From the NCBI GenBank assembly GCA_018398765.1, contig JAHBMJ010000378.1:32501-49372 (forward strand): DNA of 16,872 bases, in the 5' to 3' direction. A program made the translations under genes and the position numbers. This DNA is from Chromera velia (taxonomy: Eukaryota; Sar; Chromeraceae). Of the stretch, positions 8,675 to 15,117 are shown one piece after another (position 1 is the stretch's first letter; the number at the start of each line of letters is the position of its first letter). The notes beneath the pieces were generated by a model. The model searched no databases and was not told the DNA's origin. It saw only the letters and a list, made by a program, of their open reading frames with translations.

Positions 8675-9218
8675 GCATGTAAGGACAGGTGACCGCAGGG
8701 AGGGGAGAGCACAAGGGCGGAGACGGGAGGACACAAGTTGAAGGGTATGATTGAAATGAATCAACTTTGTGGTTTAGTTCGTCTGTAGAGCAGAGTCTTT
8801 CCACAGAGTCATGGACTTACAGAGAGGTCTCTTTTGATCTTTTTGTCCATCTCTGTCTCTTCGTGTTTTTGGGAAAGACTTTTTGGGGAGAAGGGTTGAT
8901 CTTCAACCATCTTCTTCGGCATCATGGTGTTTTTCAGACGTAGGCTTTGGAAGTCAGGAGGTGTCTGCTTATCTTCTAAGACTGTTGAAGTTTGACTGCA
9001 GATTGGTAGAGAGGCTTAAATCAAAATGCTCTTTCTGTGGGATCTAGAGAGCGCAAGTCTTTGGGATGAGAAGCGACGTTGTGCAAAATGTCCGAGGTGA
9101 GCGGAGGTGAGCTTTCTCGTTGAGCGCCTGTTCATTTGCTGTCTCTGCGAGGCCCCGCACACGGCTCCGTATCAACTCGGAGGGAGACGAAGAGGAGGGA
9201 CATTCTTTGAATTGGCGA
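8675..9218. other. Gap between two minus-strand coding segments
   Basis: No convincing exon was identified on either strand; this could be intergenic or a larger intron joining 9219-9683 to 8435-8674. Confidence 0.35.
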
Positions 9219-9683
9219 TTATAGGCTTAAGCCGGAAGAAAGACAGCCCCATGCACACGAACAGAAAATAGTAAATAGGGGAACAGAAACGGGAGGTTGC
9301 AGTGGTCTCTTGCTGGGAAAGCTGAGGCGAAGGGGATAGGTCTTCAGTTAGGTGCATGAAGACTTGTATTGCGGAAGGGAGGCAAGGCATCGTTGCTGTG
9401 GCCCTTCTTTCTTTGCAGCCGTTCTTTTCTTCTTGATCGATTTCGCAACGCTTTCACTCTTTGCAGCCTTGTTGTGTTCATCGATCGCAGCGCTTTTCCC
9501 TCCCAGCCATTTCTCCTCCCTCCTCGATCCCTCTCTCAGAGACTCTTGGGGCGTAGCCTCCGAGAGGCCCGTGTGGAGGGAGGGCTCTGCTGCCGTGCTC
9601 TGAGTCTTGGGGGCGTGGGTCAGAGCAGGGTTCCCGATTGCTGTCCGCGGAGGGGAACTGAACGGTGAACCTTCCGCTTCCAT
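9219..9683 (-). CDS. Hypothetical basic protein with bipartite NLS-like motif (candidate two-exon model)
   Basis: Starts at ATG 9683-9681 in purine-rich AAAAAGGATGG context. The first exon (9683-9364, 106 codons plus 2 nt) encodes a Ser/Glu/Lys-rich, probably disordered protein ending in a basic cluster, SIKKKRTAAKKEG, which resembles a nuclear localisation signal. A candidate 42-nt intron at 9322-9363 (GTCTTC start, CCTAAC branch-like motif, CCTTCGCCTCAG end) joins in frame to a second exon ending at TAA 9219, for 140 residues. Unspliced, the frame stops five codons later. The basic exon is the better supported part; the intron lacks a consensus donor. Function unknown. Confidence 0.5.
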
Positions 9684-9866
9684 CCTTTTTTGTCTTTCTC
9701 TCTTTCTCTCTCTCTCTTTACCACGCTACATCCGTTCCGTGCATGAGTATGCACGTGACCATCTCAAAGTGACTGGCTGACCTTGGTGTCACACGTGCGC
9801 ATTGAACAACAACGAAGAGCTATATATGCGGACCACTATATGCATGAGATCATCATAGGCGGCTCT

Positions 9867-10492
9867 TCAATTGCTCCGAATACATGGTTTAGAGCGCGGA
9901 GGGCCGCTTGGGACTCCAAGGCAGGCCGTGTTGGTTCGGTCACAATAGTTTGTTTGGACAGTGGAATCAGCCGACTGAGTCGCCACCGAGCGAATGCCAG
10001 CGGCCTTGTTCGAGACCGTCTTGATTAGTTCTCTGAACCGTTTCAAGATCGCATCGAGCGATTTCCCCTCAAAAAGATCTCTATACGCGTTGTCACGCCT
10101 TTGGAAGTGGAAGTAGTGACAGAGGCTTTCTGGATGAGGATACGACGGAAGAGTTCCGACGTGTTCATCTGGTAGGTCCTATACCGGTATATCAGGAGCC
10201 GTCACTGTTCCCTCACCATATCCACGAGGATGGCCCAGTAGCCTTCCTCCTGCTCATACTGTAGTTGACCTTCGGAACCGGCCCACTCCCTCCAACGCAT
10301 GAAATCCACTCGCAGTCGATCATCTTCCTCCCCTCCCGTTTTCGTCTTGATGATCAAAATACGACTGTCATTACGTCCGACTTGCCGGGGCCGGGGGTCC
10401 ACAGGAGTGTCTGCTCCCCCTATACAGGGAGGGCAGAAGAGCTCTCCTTCCTCCATCACCCCTTCTTCCACAGTATCTGCCGGTGCAGTCAT
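9867..10492 (-). CDS. Hypothetical two-exon protein with a 38-nt intron
   Basis: Exon 1 (10492-10217) runs from an ATG and encodes an acidic, coding-looking segment with CPPC, PRPRQVGRNDSRILIIKTKT and RVDFMRWREW. Exon 2 (10178-9867) continues DLPDEHVGTLPSYPHPESLC and LDAILKRFRELIKTVSNKAA, stop TGA at 9869-9867. The 38-nt intron at 10179-10216 has donor GTGAGG and acceptor GTATAG and joins the exons in phase 0; without splicing the frame stops almost at once after the donor. Total 195 residues (92+103). The frame is also open upstream of the ATG to 10588, so an additional 5' exon is possible. The helix-rich second exon is amphipathic; no family was recognised. Confidence 0.6.
10179..10216 (-). 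other. Predicted 38-nt intron
   Basis: Minus strand GTGAGG at the donor and CCGGTATAG at the acceptor. Removal fuses two long coding-looking frames in phase 0. Length matches the independent 38-nt intron at 11264-11301. Confidence 0.6.
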
Positions 10493-11067
10493 TCCCGTGT
10501 ACTGATGGCGGAAGACAGGCACATCCGTAAATCTTCCAGGGCAGGCCCTTGTGCATGCAAGGGCCCTTCCTTCCTGACCCACATGCAAACAATTAGAGTT
10601 ACCTTAGGTTGTGTGTTACTTCAGACAGCCGTGACTCAGGTCCTATCCGTCTCTGCACTGTGGTAGCAGGCGGTAGCGCTGTGTTCAGGGGAAGAAAAAG
10701 AAAACCTTGCAAACAGACAGCCTGTTGAAAAGACCAAATGAGATTGGGGCTATCTTGGAAGAACACCCCTGCATGGGTGTTTGGCGGGGTCAAAATTTAT
10801 TGAAATCACCTGGTGTGGGGGAATGGAATTTTGGGAGGCCTCACTTGCCCGTCTCGGGATTTATCCCGAGCAGACTTGTCATGTTTTCCTTTTCGGCAAC
10901 CTGACTTGGAGTCGGTTGTCAGAAAAACAGTATTTGTTCGCTTTGTCATCATTATTTCTGACCCTTCCCTCCTCTTTTTCTCGATCTCTTCCTCTTTGCT
11001 CAACAACATGAAAGTGCTAAGCTTCTTATCTATGTCTGTGAGCCCTCACTCCACTGCTTTCTCAGCT
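10493..11067. other. Gap between two minus-strand genes
   Basis: No gene was supported. Includes the hairpin at 10544-10565 and open frames of about 60-85 codons on both strands without coding character. It probably holds the 5' flank of the 9867-10492 gene and the 3' flank of the 11068-11574 gene. Confidence 0.35.
10544..10565. other. 8-bp inverted repeat enclosing TGCATG
   Basis: GGCCCTTG (10544-10551) and CAAGGGCC (10558-10565) are exact complements around TGCATG. It contains one of the six TGCATGCA octamers in the window and lies upstream of the 9867-10492 gene. Confidence 0.65.
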
Positions 11068-11574
11068 TCAGCGTGATGTGAGCTCCCCGTCTGGCTCCCT
11101 CCTGATCTCTGCATGCATACGGGGTAGGAGGGGCAGGCAGCGCCGCCGCGGCACCTTTGGTGCCGGGTCCGAAGATGTCCGCACGGATGGCGGAGCACTG
11201 ACAAAGAGGCGAGCTCATCCTGCCGTTCATCGTCTTTAGTAAGGATAATGCGAAGGGCCTCATCTATCATCGACCCCGTCTGTCAGCTCAACGATGACCA
11301 CCCCCGCCTCCACGCAGTGCGATTTCATCCTCGATCTGATCGAGGAACGACCTCGCATAGTCGTCCAGGACCTGAGCCGGATGCTCCCGATGCATGGTAG
11401 AGGAGAATCGGACCTTTGGTGCCGGGTCCGAAGGTGTCCGTACGGATGGCGGAGCACCAAACCTGAACGAACATGACCACGAGTCACCATGAACGAGTTG
11501 GGTTTCTGCACTTCCTCGCAGATGGAGCATATGACTCTGAGGTTCTTGGGGAGGAAGTGGTCAGGCAGCTTCAT
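11068..11574 (-). CDS. Hypothetical 126-residue protein, four exons split by 44-, 38- and 44-nt introns
   Basis: Exons at 11574-11458, 11413-11302, 11263-11199 and 11154-11068 splice in phases 0, 1 and 0 to a continuous frame from ATG to TGA. Exon 1 contains LRVICSICEEVQKPNSF, with a CxxC pair; exon 2 contains HREHPAQVLDDYARSFLDQI and a Glu/Asp-rich helix; exon 3 reads DEALRIILTKDDERQDELAS; exon 4 ends MHAEIRREPDGELTSR. The charged helices continue naturally across the junctions, which is the main support. Introns 1 and 3 are copies of the same sequence. The gene starts about 80 bp after the end of the 11653-12679 gene and the duplicated intergenic element lies between them. A single CxxC is too little to call a zinc finger. 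Function unknown. Confidence 0.62.
11155..11198 (-). mobile_element. 44-nt introner-like element, copy 1 (predicted intron 3)
   Basis: Minus strand begins GTGCTCCGCCATCCG and ends CCGGCACCAAAG. It is 42/44 identical to 11414-11457, and identity extends only to the next GT outside the 3' edge. Its excision keeps the frame of the 11068-11574 gene (phase 0). Duplicated intron sequence at two sites of one gene is the hallmark of introner-like elements; a plain duplication of 46 bp is the alternative. Confidence 0.6.
11264..11301 (-). other. Predicted 38-nt intron 2
   Basis: Donor G/GTGGTC and acceptor GATGATAG on the minus strand. It is spliced in phase 1, so the leftover G plus AT forms an Asp codon followed by EALRIILTK. 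It is not similar in sequence to the flanking 44-nt introns. Confidence 0.55.
11414..11457 (-). mobile_element. 44-nt introner-like element, copy 2 (predicted intron 1)
   Basis: Same ends as copy 1 (GTGCTC...CAAAG), differing at two positions. Removal in phase 0 joins SGL to VRFSSTMHREHP. Without removal the frames of exon 1 and exon 2 do not connect. Confidence 0.6.
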
Positions 11575-11590
11575 TGCTGCGAAGGCGACG

Positions 11591-11656
11591 GCTTACCAGG
11601 AAGTTCCCCGGGGTCCTACAGAATCTCAATCAGTCAGTCAGTCGTCAGTCAGTCAT
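11591..11656 (+). repeat. Duplicated intergenic element with (TCAG)n, copy 1
   Basis: GCTTACC, then GGGGTCCTAC, then a short spacer and a CAGTCAGTCAGTCGTCAGTCAG array. The same order of parts occurs at 14910-15001. On the minus strand the element sits between the stop of the 11653-12679 gene and the ATG at 11574. Confidence 0.65.
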
Positions 11657-12679
11657 CCATTCATTGAAACAGGTTCATACATTTCCAGGGCAAAGAATCT
11701 GGCAAAAACCAGGAAGAAGACAAGGCACGACCAGACAGGTGCCCCTCTAAGCAGGCTTTGCAACTTGGGCAAAAGGGAATAACCGTCCTGGAAGCACCGA
11801 GCGTATCGCGCCTCGGGTCCCCACAGCTCCGAACGGCCCCGGTCTTTCACTCCGACAGCACATGCCTGCAGGCAGTCAGAGTCCATCCCCCCCCCTCCGA
11901 CTAGCCCAGAGGAGACGCCCAGCTGTGCCTGTTCTCGAACAGGTCACATGCATGGATGAAGGTACACCGAATGAGGCAGTACGGAAGCTGGACTGACTTT
12001 CTCTTTCTTTACGCATTGCCGCAAGCGATGCATTCGTTCTGGAGTTCGTTTCAGTCAGCTGTGCACATTTTGCTCGAAGTTCAAGATTCTCTCTTTCCTT
12101 TTCTTGTAGTGTACGATCTGATTCCTTTTCGAAACCGCCATTCCTTTCTTCGTCTCTGTCAGATCGAAAAAGAGGGACGTCTGGCAGGGAACGATCAAAT
12201 TCTTTTTCTTGCATAGGAGGTTCTTCATGCTTGTCTTTATTTTCTTGCTGGGATGGAGAAGGAAAGGTCGGGAGACAAGCTTCGTCTCTGTCAGATCGAA
12301 AAAGAGGGGCGTCTGGCAGGGAACGATCAAATTCTTTTTCTTGCATAGGAGGTTCTTCATGCTTGTCTTCCTTTTCTTGCTGGGATGGAGAAGGAAAGGT
12401 CGGGAGACAACCTTCGTCTCTGTCAGATCGAAAAAGAGGGGCGTCTGGCAGGGAACGATCAAATTCTTTTTCTTGCATAGGAGGTTCTTCATGCTTGTCT
12501 TCCTTTTCTTGCTGGGATGGAGAAGGAAAGGTCGGGAGACAACCTTCGTCTCTGTCAGATCGAAAAAGAGGGACGTCTGGCAGGGAACGATCAAACAGGA
12601 AGGCATGCGGAGAGGGCAACGGGGCGAGCCTCTCGGCGATGAACGTGTCTGCCATCGCAAAAAGGGCAATCGGGATCAT
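11653..12679 (-). CDS. 44-residue-repeat protein with coiled coil and membrane-anchor tail, split by a G9 run
   Basis: From ATG 12679 the frame encodes a short N-terminus, then three to four 44-residue repeats (signature FDRSLPD, PLFRSDRDE, CLPTFPSPSQQEKEDK, EEPPMQEKE), then a charged coiled-coil-like segment (KERENLELRAKCAQLTE). This frame ends at 11876 just after a run of nine G (minus strand, 11895-11887). With eight G the frame would continue directly into MDSDCLQACAVGVKDRGRSE and to the stop at 11653, adding a hydrophobic segment VWSCLVFFLVFARFFALEM near the C-terminus, probably a transmembrane helix. I treat it as one gene with a homopolymer frameshift (sequencing error, decay or slippage). 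The repeats are charged and likely disordered. The plus strand is also open through the repeats, because the period is a multiple of three, but its translation lacks a coherent design. Function unknown. Confidence 0.55.
12151..12596 (+). repeat. 132-bp tandem repeat, about 3.4 copies
   Basis: The anchor AGATCGAAAAAGAGGG recurs at 12161, 12293, 12425 and 12557, exactly 132 bp apart, with only scattered substitutions. A diverged partial copy lies at about 12686-12757 in another reading frame. Confidence 0.95.
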
Positions 12680-12685
12680 TTCGTT

Positions 12686-12757
12686 TTTTGCACGGAAGGT
12701 GCTTCATGGTTGTGTTCCTTTTCTTGCTGGGATGAAGAAGGAAAGGATTCTTTTGGG
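12686..12757 (+). repeat. Diverged partial copy of the 132-bp repeat
   Basis: GGTGCTTCATGGTTGTGTTCC and the following TTTTCTTGCTGGGATGAAG match the second half of the 132-bp unit. On the minus strand the matching peptide frame (SQQEKE, HEAPSVQKTK) ends at TGA just before the ATG of the downstream gene, so this unit is out of frame with the main array. Confidence 0.75.
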
Positions 12758-12884
12758 CCGACACAAGGCCCGGAAATGAAAGGTGCAAATCACTTCTACT
12801 TACTGCAGCAACGTCAGCAGCAGGATTAGTGGCAGCCATTCTTCATGGAGGAAGAGTGCAGCGCCGTCGCAGGGCGATCATACG

Positions 12885-13682
12885 TTATGCATGCATCATT
12901 GCCAGGGCTCGTTCGTGCACGATCGAGAAGAAGAGGGGAAACGACGATTCAGGACTTCCCGAAAATTTTCGGCTTTCTTGCTCATCTTCAAAAAGAAACG
13001 ACGGGACAGTGACTCCAAGCTGTCCTAAGGCCTCCTTCGGAAGGCCCGCAGCGTTCGAGCTGGAGAAGGGGAAGGCGATCATTCTCACGCAGAGGAGCAG
13101 TCGGTACTCATACAGAGAGCCCACGTCGATGACGACGGCGATGAACCGGAAACAAATCACCCAGGCGTGGGTGTTGTCGTTGTCCGCCTCTTCGTTTCTC
13201 AGAGCAACGGACTTCTGCGTCCGGGGGCATCAATGCATGCAGGGGCAGGGGCGGGTGACGGGGGCCCGTAGAGCCCCCTGACGCTCTGTTCCGTTCACGC
13301 CCCCTTTTCCATTCGAGTGTTCTGCCGGTATCCTGAGATCCCCACTCAGGCGATTTGTGCTCTGGTGGCAGACCAGCACCGGCTGGCTGCTGGTTTTGAC
13401 ATTCAGGGTGTGTGGGCGGATGACCCAGGCCCCGCAGTTTTGAATGCAGAGAGTTTTGTTGACAGCCTCGTGCTCGAGACAACGTCCGAATGGTGTGAGA
13501 GGCCCTCTCTCTGTCTCACCAGCCACGTTAGCACTAGTCTCACAGACAGGGGCGCACCGGATAAACCCCTCCTGCCTGGATTGCAACACGAAAGTTGACT
13601 GACAGCATGCCAACAGTCCCGTCCTTCCGCCCTCTGGGGCAGAGCGGAGTGCAAGCAAACTTTCATATGTCTGCTGCTTCAA
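12885..13682 (-). pseudogene. Hypothetical coding frame interrupted by one in-frame TGA
   Basis: The frame runs 266 codons to TAA at 12887-12885 with a single internal TGA at 13232-13230. The upstream part includes LLALRSAPEGGRTGLLACCQ and LTPFGRCLEHEAVNKTLCIQ; the downstream part includes KSVALRNEEADNDNTHAWVI, SLYEYRLLLCVRMIAFPFSS and VTVPSFLFEDEQESRKFSG. Both halves look coding and share the frame. No ATG opens the frame; a plausible acceptor (GATTTCTCCCAG) places an exon start near 13714. Around the TGA lies a 23-nt insertion (with TGCATGCA) relative to the paralogous segment at 14241-14310, which suggests that the stop arose by insertion. Alternatives are decay, an unrecognised intron, or recoding of TGA. 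No family was recognised. Confidence 0.4.
13187..13278. repeat. Dispersed duplicate, copy 1 (with 23-nt insertion)
   Basis: CCTCTTCGTTTCTCAGAGCAAC, ACTTCTGCGT, then, after a 23-nt insertion, CGGGTGAC and a GC-rich tail match 14241-14310. In the minus-strand frame the shared peptide is TQKSVALRNEE. Confidence 0.75.
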
Positions 13683-13826
13683 CCCTTGCAGAAACCTCGG
13701 TGGTGGGGGATGTCCTGGGAGAAATCACAGGAAGGCCATTTCCCCTCTTGAAGGGAGAGAAGGGAAAGAGGCAGGCAGCGGGAGAAGGGGTTACGTCGAA
13801 AGCTGGATACCTTCCTATCCGTCTGT

Positions 13827-14198
13827 TCAATGGAAATGAAGGGCCGTTGGAGTGAGTGTTGGGTGGAGATTTGGAGAGAGGCTAAAGGGCATGAGGCGCC
13901 ACGACGTCTCCCCGTCGCCGACTCTGTTGTCTTCAGAGGCCTCCCCCAGAGCTAGGCGAGGGGGGTCGGCAGCGCAGATAGAGACGGTCATAGTCTTCAC
14001 TCGCAGAGCAAAAATGATGGCCTTGAGTTTGTCCCCTCCCCCGTTTTCGGGAAAGAGTCCGATATAGTGCCATCCTCAAGTTGCCTCTTCAGAACTTCAT
14101 CAGTCTTCATTTCTTCATTCGCTGCCTTCGCAGTGTTCTCTCTGGTGAGAGCTTCAGGCACAGTGTATTTGCAAACGTCTCGTACTCTAACGGCGACA
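13827..14198 (-). CDS. Hypothetical coding segment with a 1-nt frame break at a C5/G5 run
   Basis: From 14198 the minus strand encodes VAVRVRDVCKYTVPEALTRE and NEEMKTDEVLKRQLEDGTIS. Near 14042-14038 (five G on the minus strand) the coding character moves to another frame that reads DKLKAIIFALRVKTMTVSIC, then ADPPRLALGEASEDN, to TGA at 13829-13827. Adding one G would join the two frames. The left edge follows a strong intron-like 3' end (CTGGTTTTTCTCAAAG, intron candidate 14199-14244). No start codon is assigned and no family was recognised; it is probably an exon of a longer gene. Confidence 0.4.
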
Positions 14199-14244
14199 CT
14201 TTGAGAAAAACCAGAAGTTAAGAGGGGTTCGAGCAACAGTCCAC
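14199..14244 (-). other. Candidate 46-nt intron
   Basis: Donor GTGGAC, a CTTAAC branch-like motif, pyrimidine tract and CAAAG acceptor on the minus strand. The upstream TQKSVALRNEE frame does not connect in phase with the best downstream frame, so the intron is supported by its signals but not by the reading frame. Confidence 0.35.
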
Positions 14245-14859
14245 CTCTTCGTTTCTCAGAGCAACAGACTTCTGCGTTCGGGGGGCGGGTGACAGGCGCC
14301 CACAGAACCTGTGCTGCGCCGAGAGACCCTCCATCGAAACGCCCACCCCCTCCATCTCTGCTCCCACTCCATCGGGAGGCCTTCGTCGTGGAGACACCGA
14401 GAGACCCCGAATAGGAACGCCCACCCCCTCCCTCTGTGCCTCCACTCCATCAGGGGGCCTTCCTCGTGGAGACACCGAGAGACCCCGAATAGGAACGCCC
14501 ACCCCCTCCCTCTGTGCCTCCACTCCATCAGGGGGCCTTCCTCGTGGAGACACCGAGAGACCCCGAATCGGAACGCCCACCCCCTCCCTCTGTGCCTCCA
14601 CTCCATCGGGGGGCCTGACCCCAAATTGTACCCGTGATTCTGTACTTGCTGAGCACCGTGGTTCTGTGTGTGAAGGAATGGTTGGATCGGCCACTGAAAG
14701 TACGAAAGAAGCGAAAAAAGCGGCACGCCAGGCCGCAGACGGCGAGACGCCTGTGGGGGGGTCGGGGGGGGGTGGGGGGGGGCAGGAGCCCGTTCGCGCG
14801 TTGGACCGACGCAGGGCCAGCAAAGAACTGGAAAGGGAAAGAACGAACGATGGGGTCAC
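14218..14859 (-). CDS. Low-confidence Pro/Gly-rich repeat frame containing 26-residue units
   Basis: The minus strand is open for 213 codons, with an N-terminal hydrophobic Ser/Leu stretch, a poly-Pro run, then three to four 26-residue units (RPPDGVEAQREGVGVPIRGL SVSPRG) and a tail with TQKSVALRNEE shared with the 12885-13682 frame. No ATG opens it; the first codon is GTG. The plus strand is open through the minisatellite as well, since 78 is a multiple of three, so openness alone is weak evidence. The shared tail favours the minus strand being the ancestral coding strand. Confidence 0.3.
   Translation of the reverse strand: MTPSFVLSLSSSLLALRRSNARTGSCPPPPPPDPPTGVSPSAAWRAAFFASFVLSVADPTIPSHTEPRCSASTESRVQFGVRPPDGVEAQREGVGVPIRGLSVSPRGRPPDGVEAQREGVGVPIRGLSVSPRGRPPDGVEAQREGVGVPIRGLSVSPRRRPPDGVGAEMEGVGVSMEGLSAQHRFCGRLSPAPRTQKSVALRNEEVDCCSNPS
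14241..14310. repeat. Dispersed duplicate, copy 2
   Basis: Matches 13187-13278 with few substitutions but lacks its 23-nt insertion. Confidence 0.75.
14320..14617 (+). repeat. 78-bp minisatellite, about four copies
   Basis: GAGACACCGAGAGACCCCGA recurs at 14391, 14469 and 14547, exactly 78 bp apart; a more diverged unit precedes (14320-14390). The two central units are almost identical. Confidence 0.95.
14755..14782 (+). other. Potential G-quadruplex tract (G7-TC-G9-T-G9)
   Basis: Three very long G-runs separated by only two and one bases give many ways to place four G-tracts. It lies opposite the poly-Pro codons of the minus-strand frame at 14218-14859. Confidence 0.75.
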
Positions 14860-15117
14860 GATTGAACTTTAAAGGGTCGGGAGACAAGCTCCCTCCACGC
14901 TATTCCGAAGCTTACCGGAATAAATTCCGGGGTCCTACGAGGCACGATAAGTCAGTCAGTTGTCAGTCAGTCAGTCTATCAGTCATTCAGTCAGTCAGTC
15001 ACTTCTATGGATTCACCTACGAAGAAGAAGTGTCGGCTGGAAGGTCTTTCAAAGCGGCAATCTCAGCTGTACGTCATCAGAAGGCGGATGAGAGCTCTGC
15101 ATGCATGCCCTTCTGTT
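14860..15117. other. Gap with duplicated intergenic element, no gene
   Basis: Contains copy 2 of the (TCAG)n intergenic element and one TGCATGCA octamer (15098-15105). Short open frames on the plus strand show no coding signature. Confidence 0.4.
14910..15001 (+). repeat. Duplicated intergenic element with (TCAG)n, copy 2
   Basis: GCTTACCGGAATAAATTCCG GGGTCCTAC (with CCGGAAT/ATTCCGG inverted arms), a short spacer and a TCAG array with interruptions. It parallels 11591-11656 in order and orientation and lies between minus-strand coding segments here too. Confidence 0.65.

Noticed and set aside
11100-11460. The 46-bp duplicate as part of a coding repeat (frame with SAIR-D-FGPGTKG)
   Set aside because: That frame does not connect to the neighbouring coding segments, whereas removing the segments as introns gives one continuous frame.
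12209-12829. Plus-strand proteins across the 132-bp repeat
   Set aside because: They are open only because the repeat period is a multiple of three; the minus-strand frame has an ATG, a coherent charged repeat and a coiled-coil continuation.
14311-14637. Plus-strand His/Pro/Arg-rich protein across the 78-bp minisatellite
   Set aside because: Same periodicity artefact; no flanking coding sequence on that strand.
8669-15106. TGCATGCAG as a general 3' splice-site motif
   Set aside because: It looks acceptor-like at several sites, but at 11110 the octamer lies inside a coding exon and at 12888 it is not followed by G, so a splice role is not consistent.
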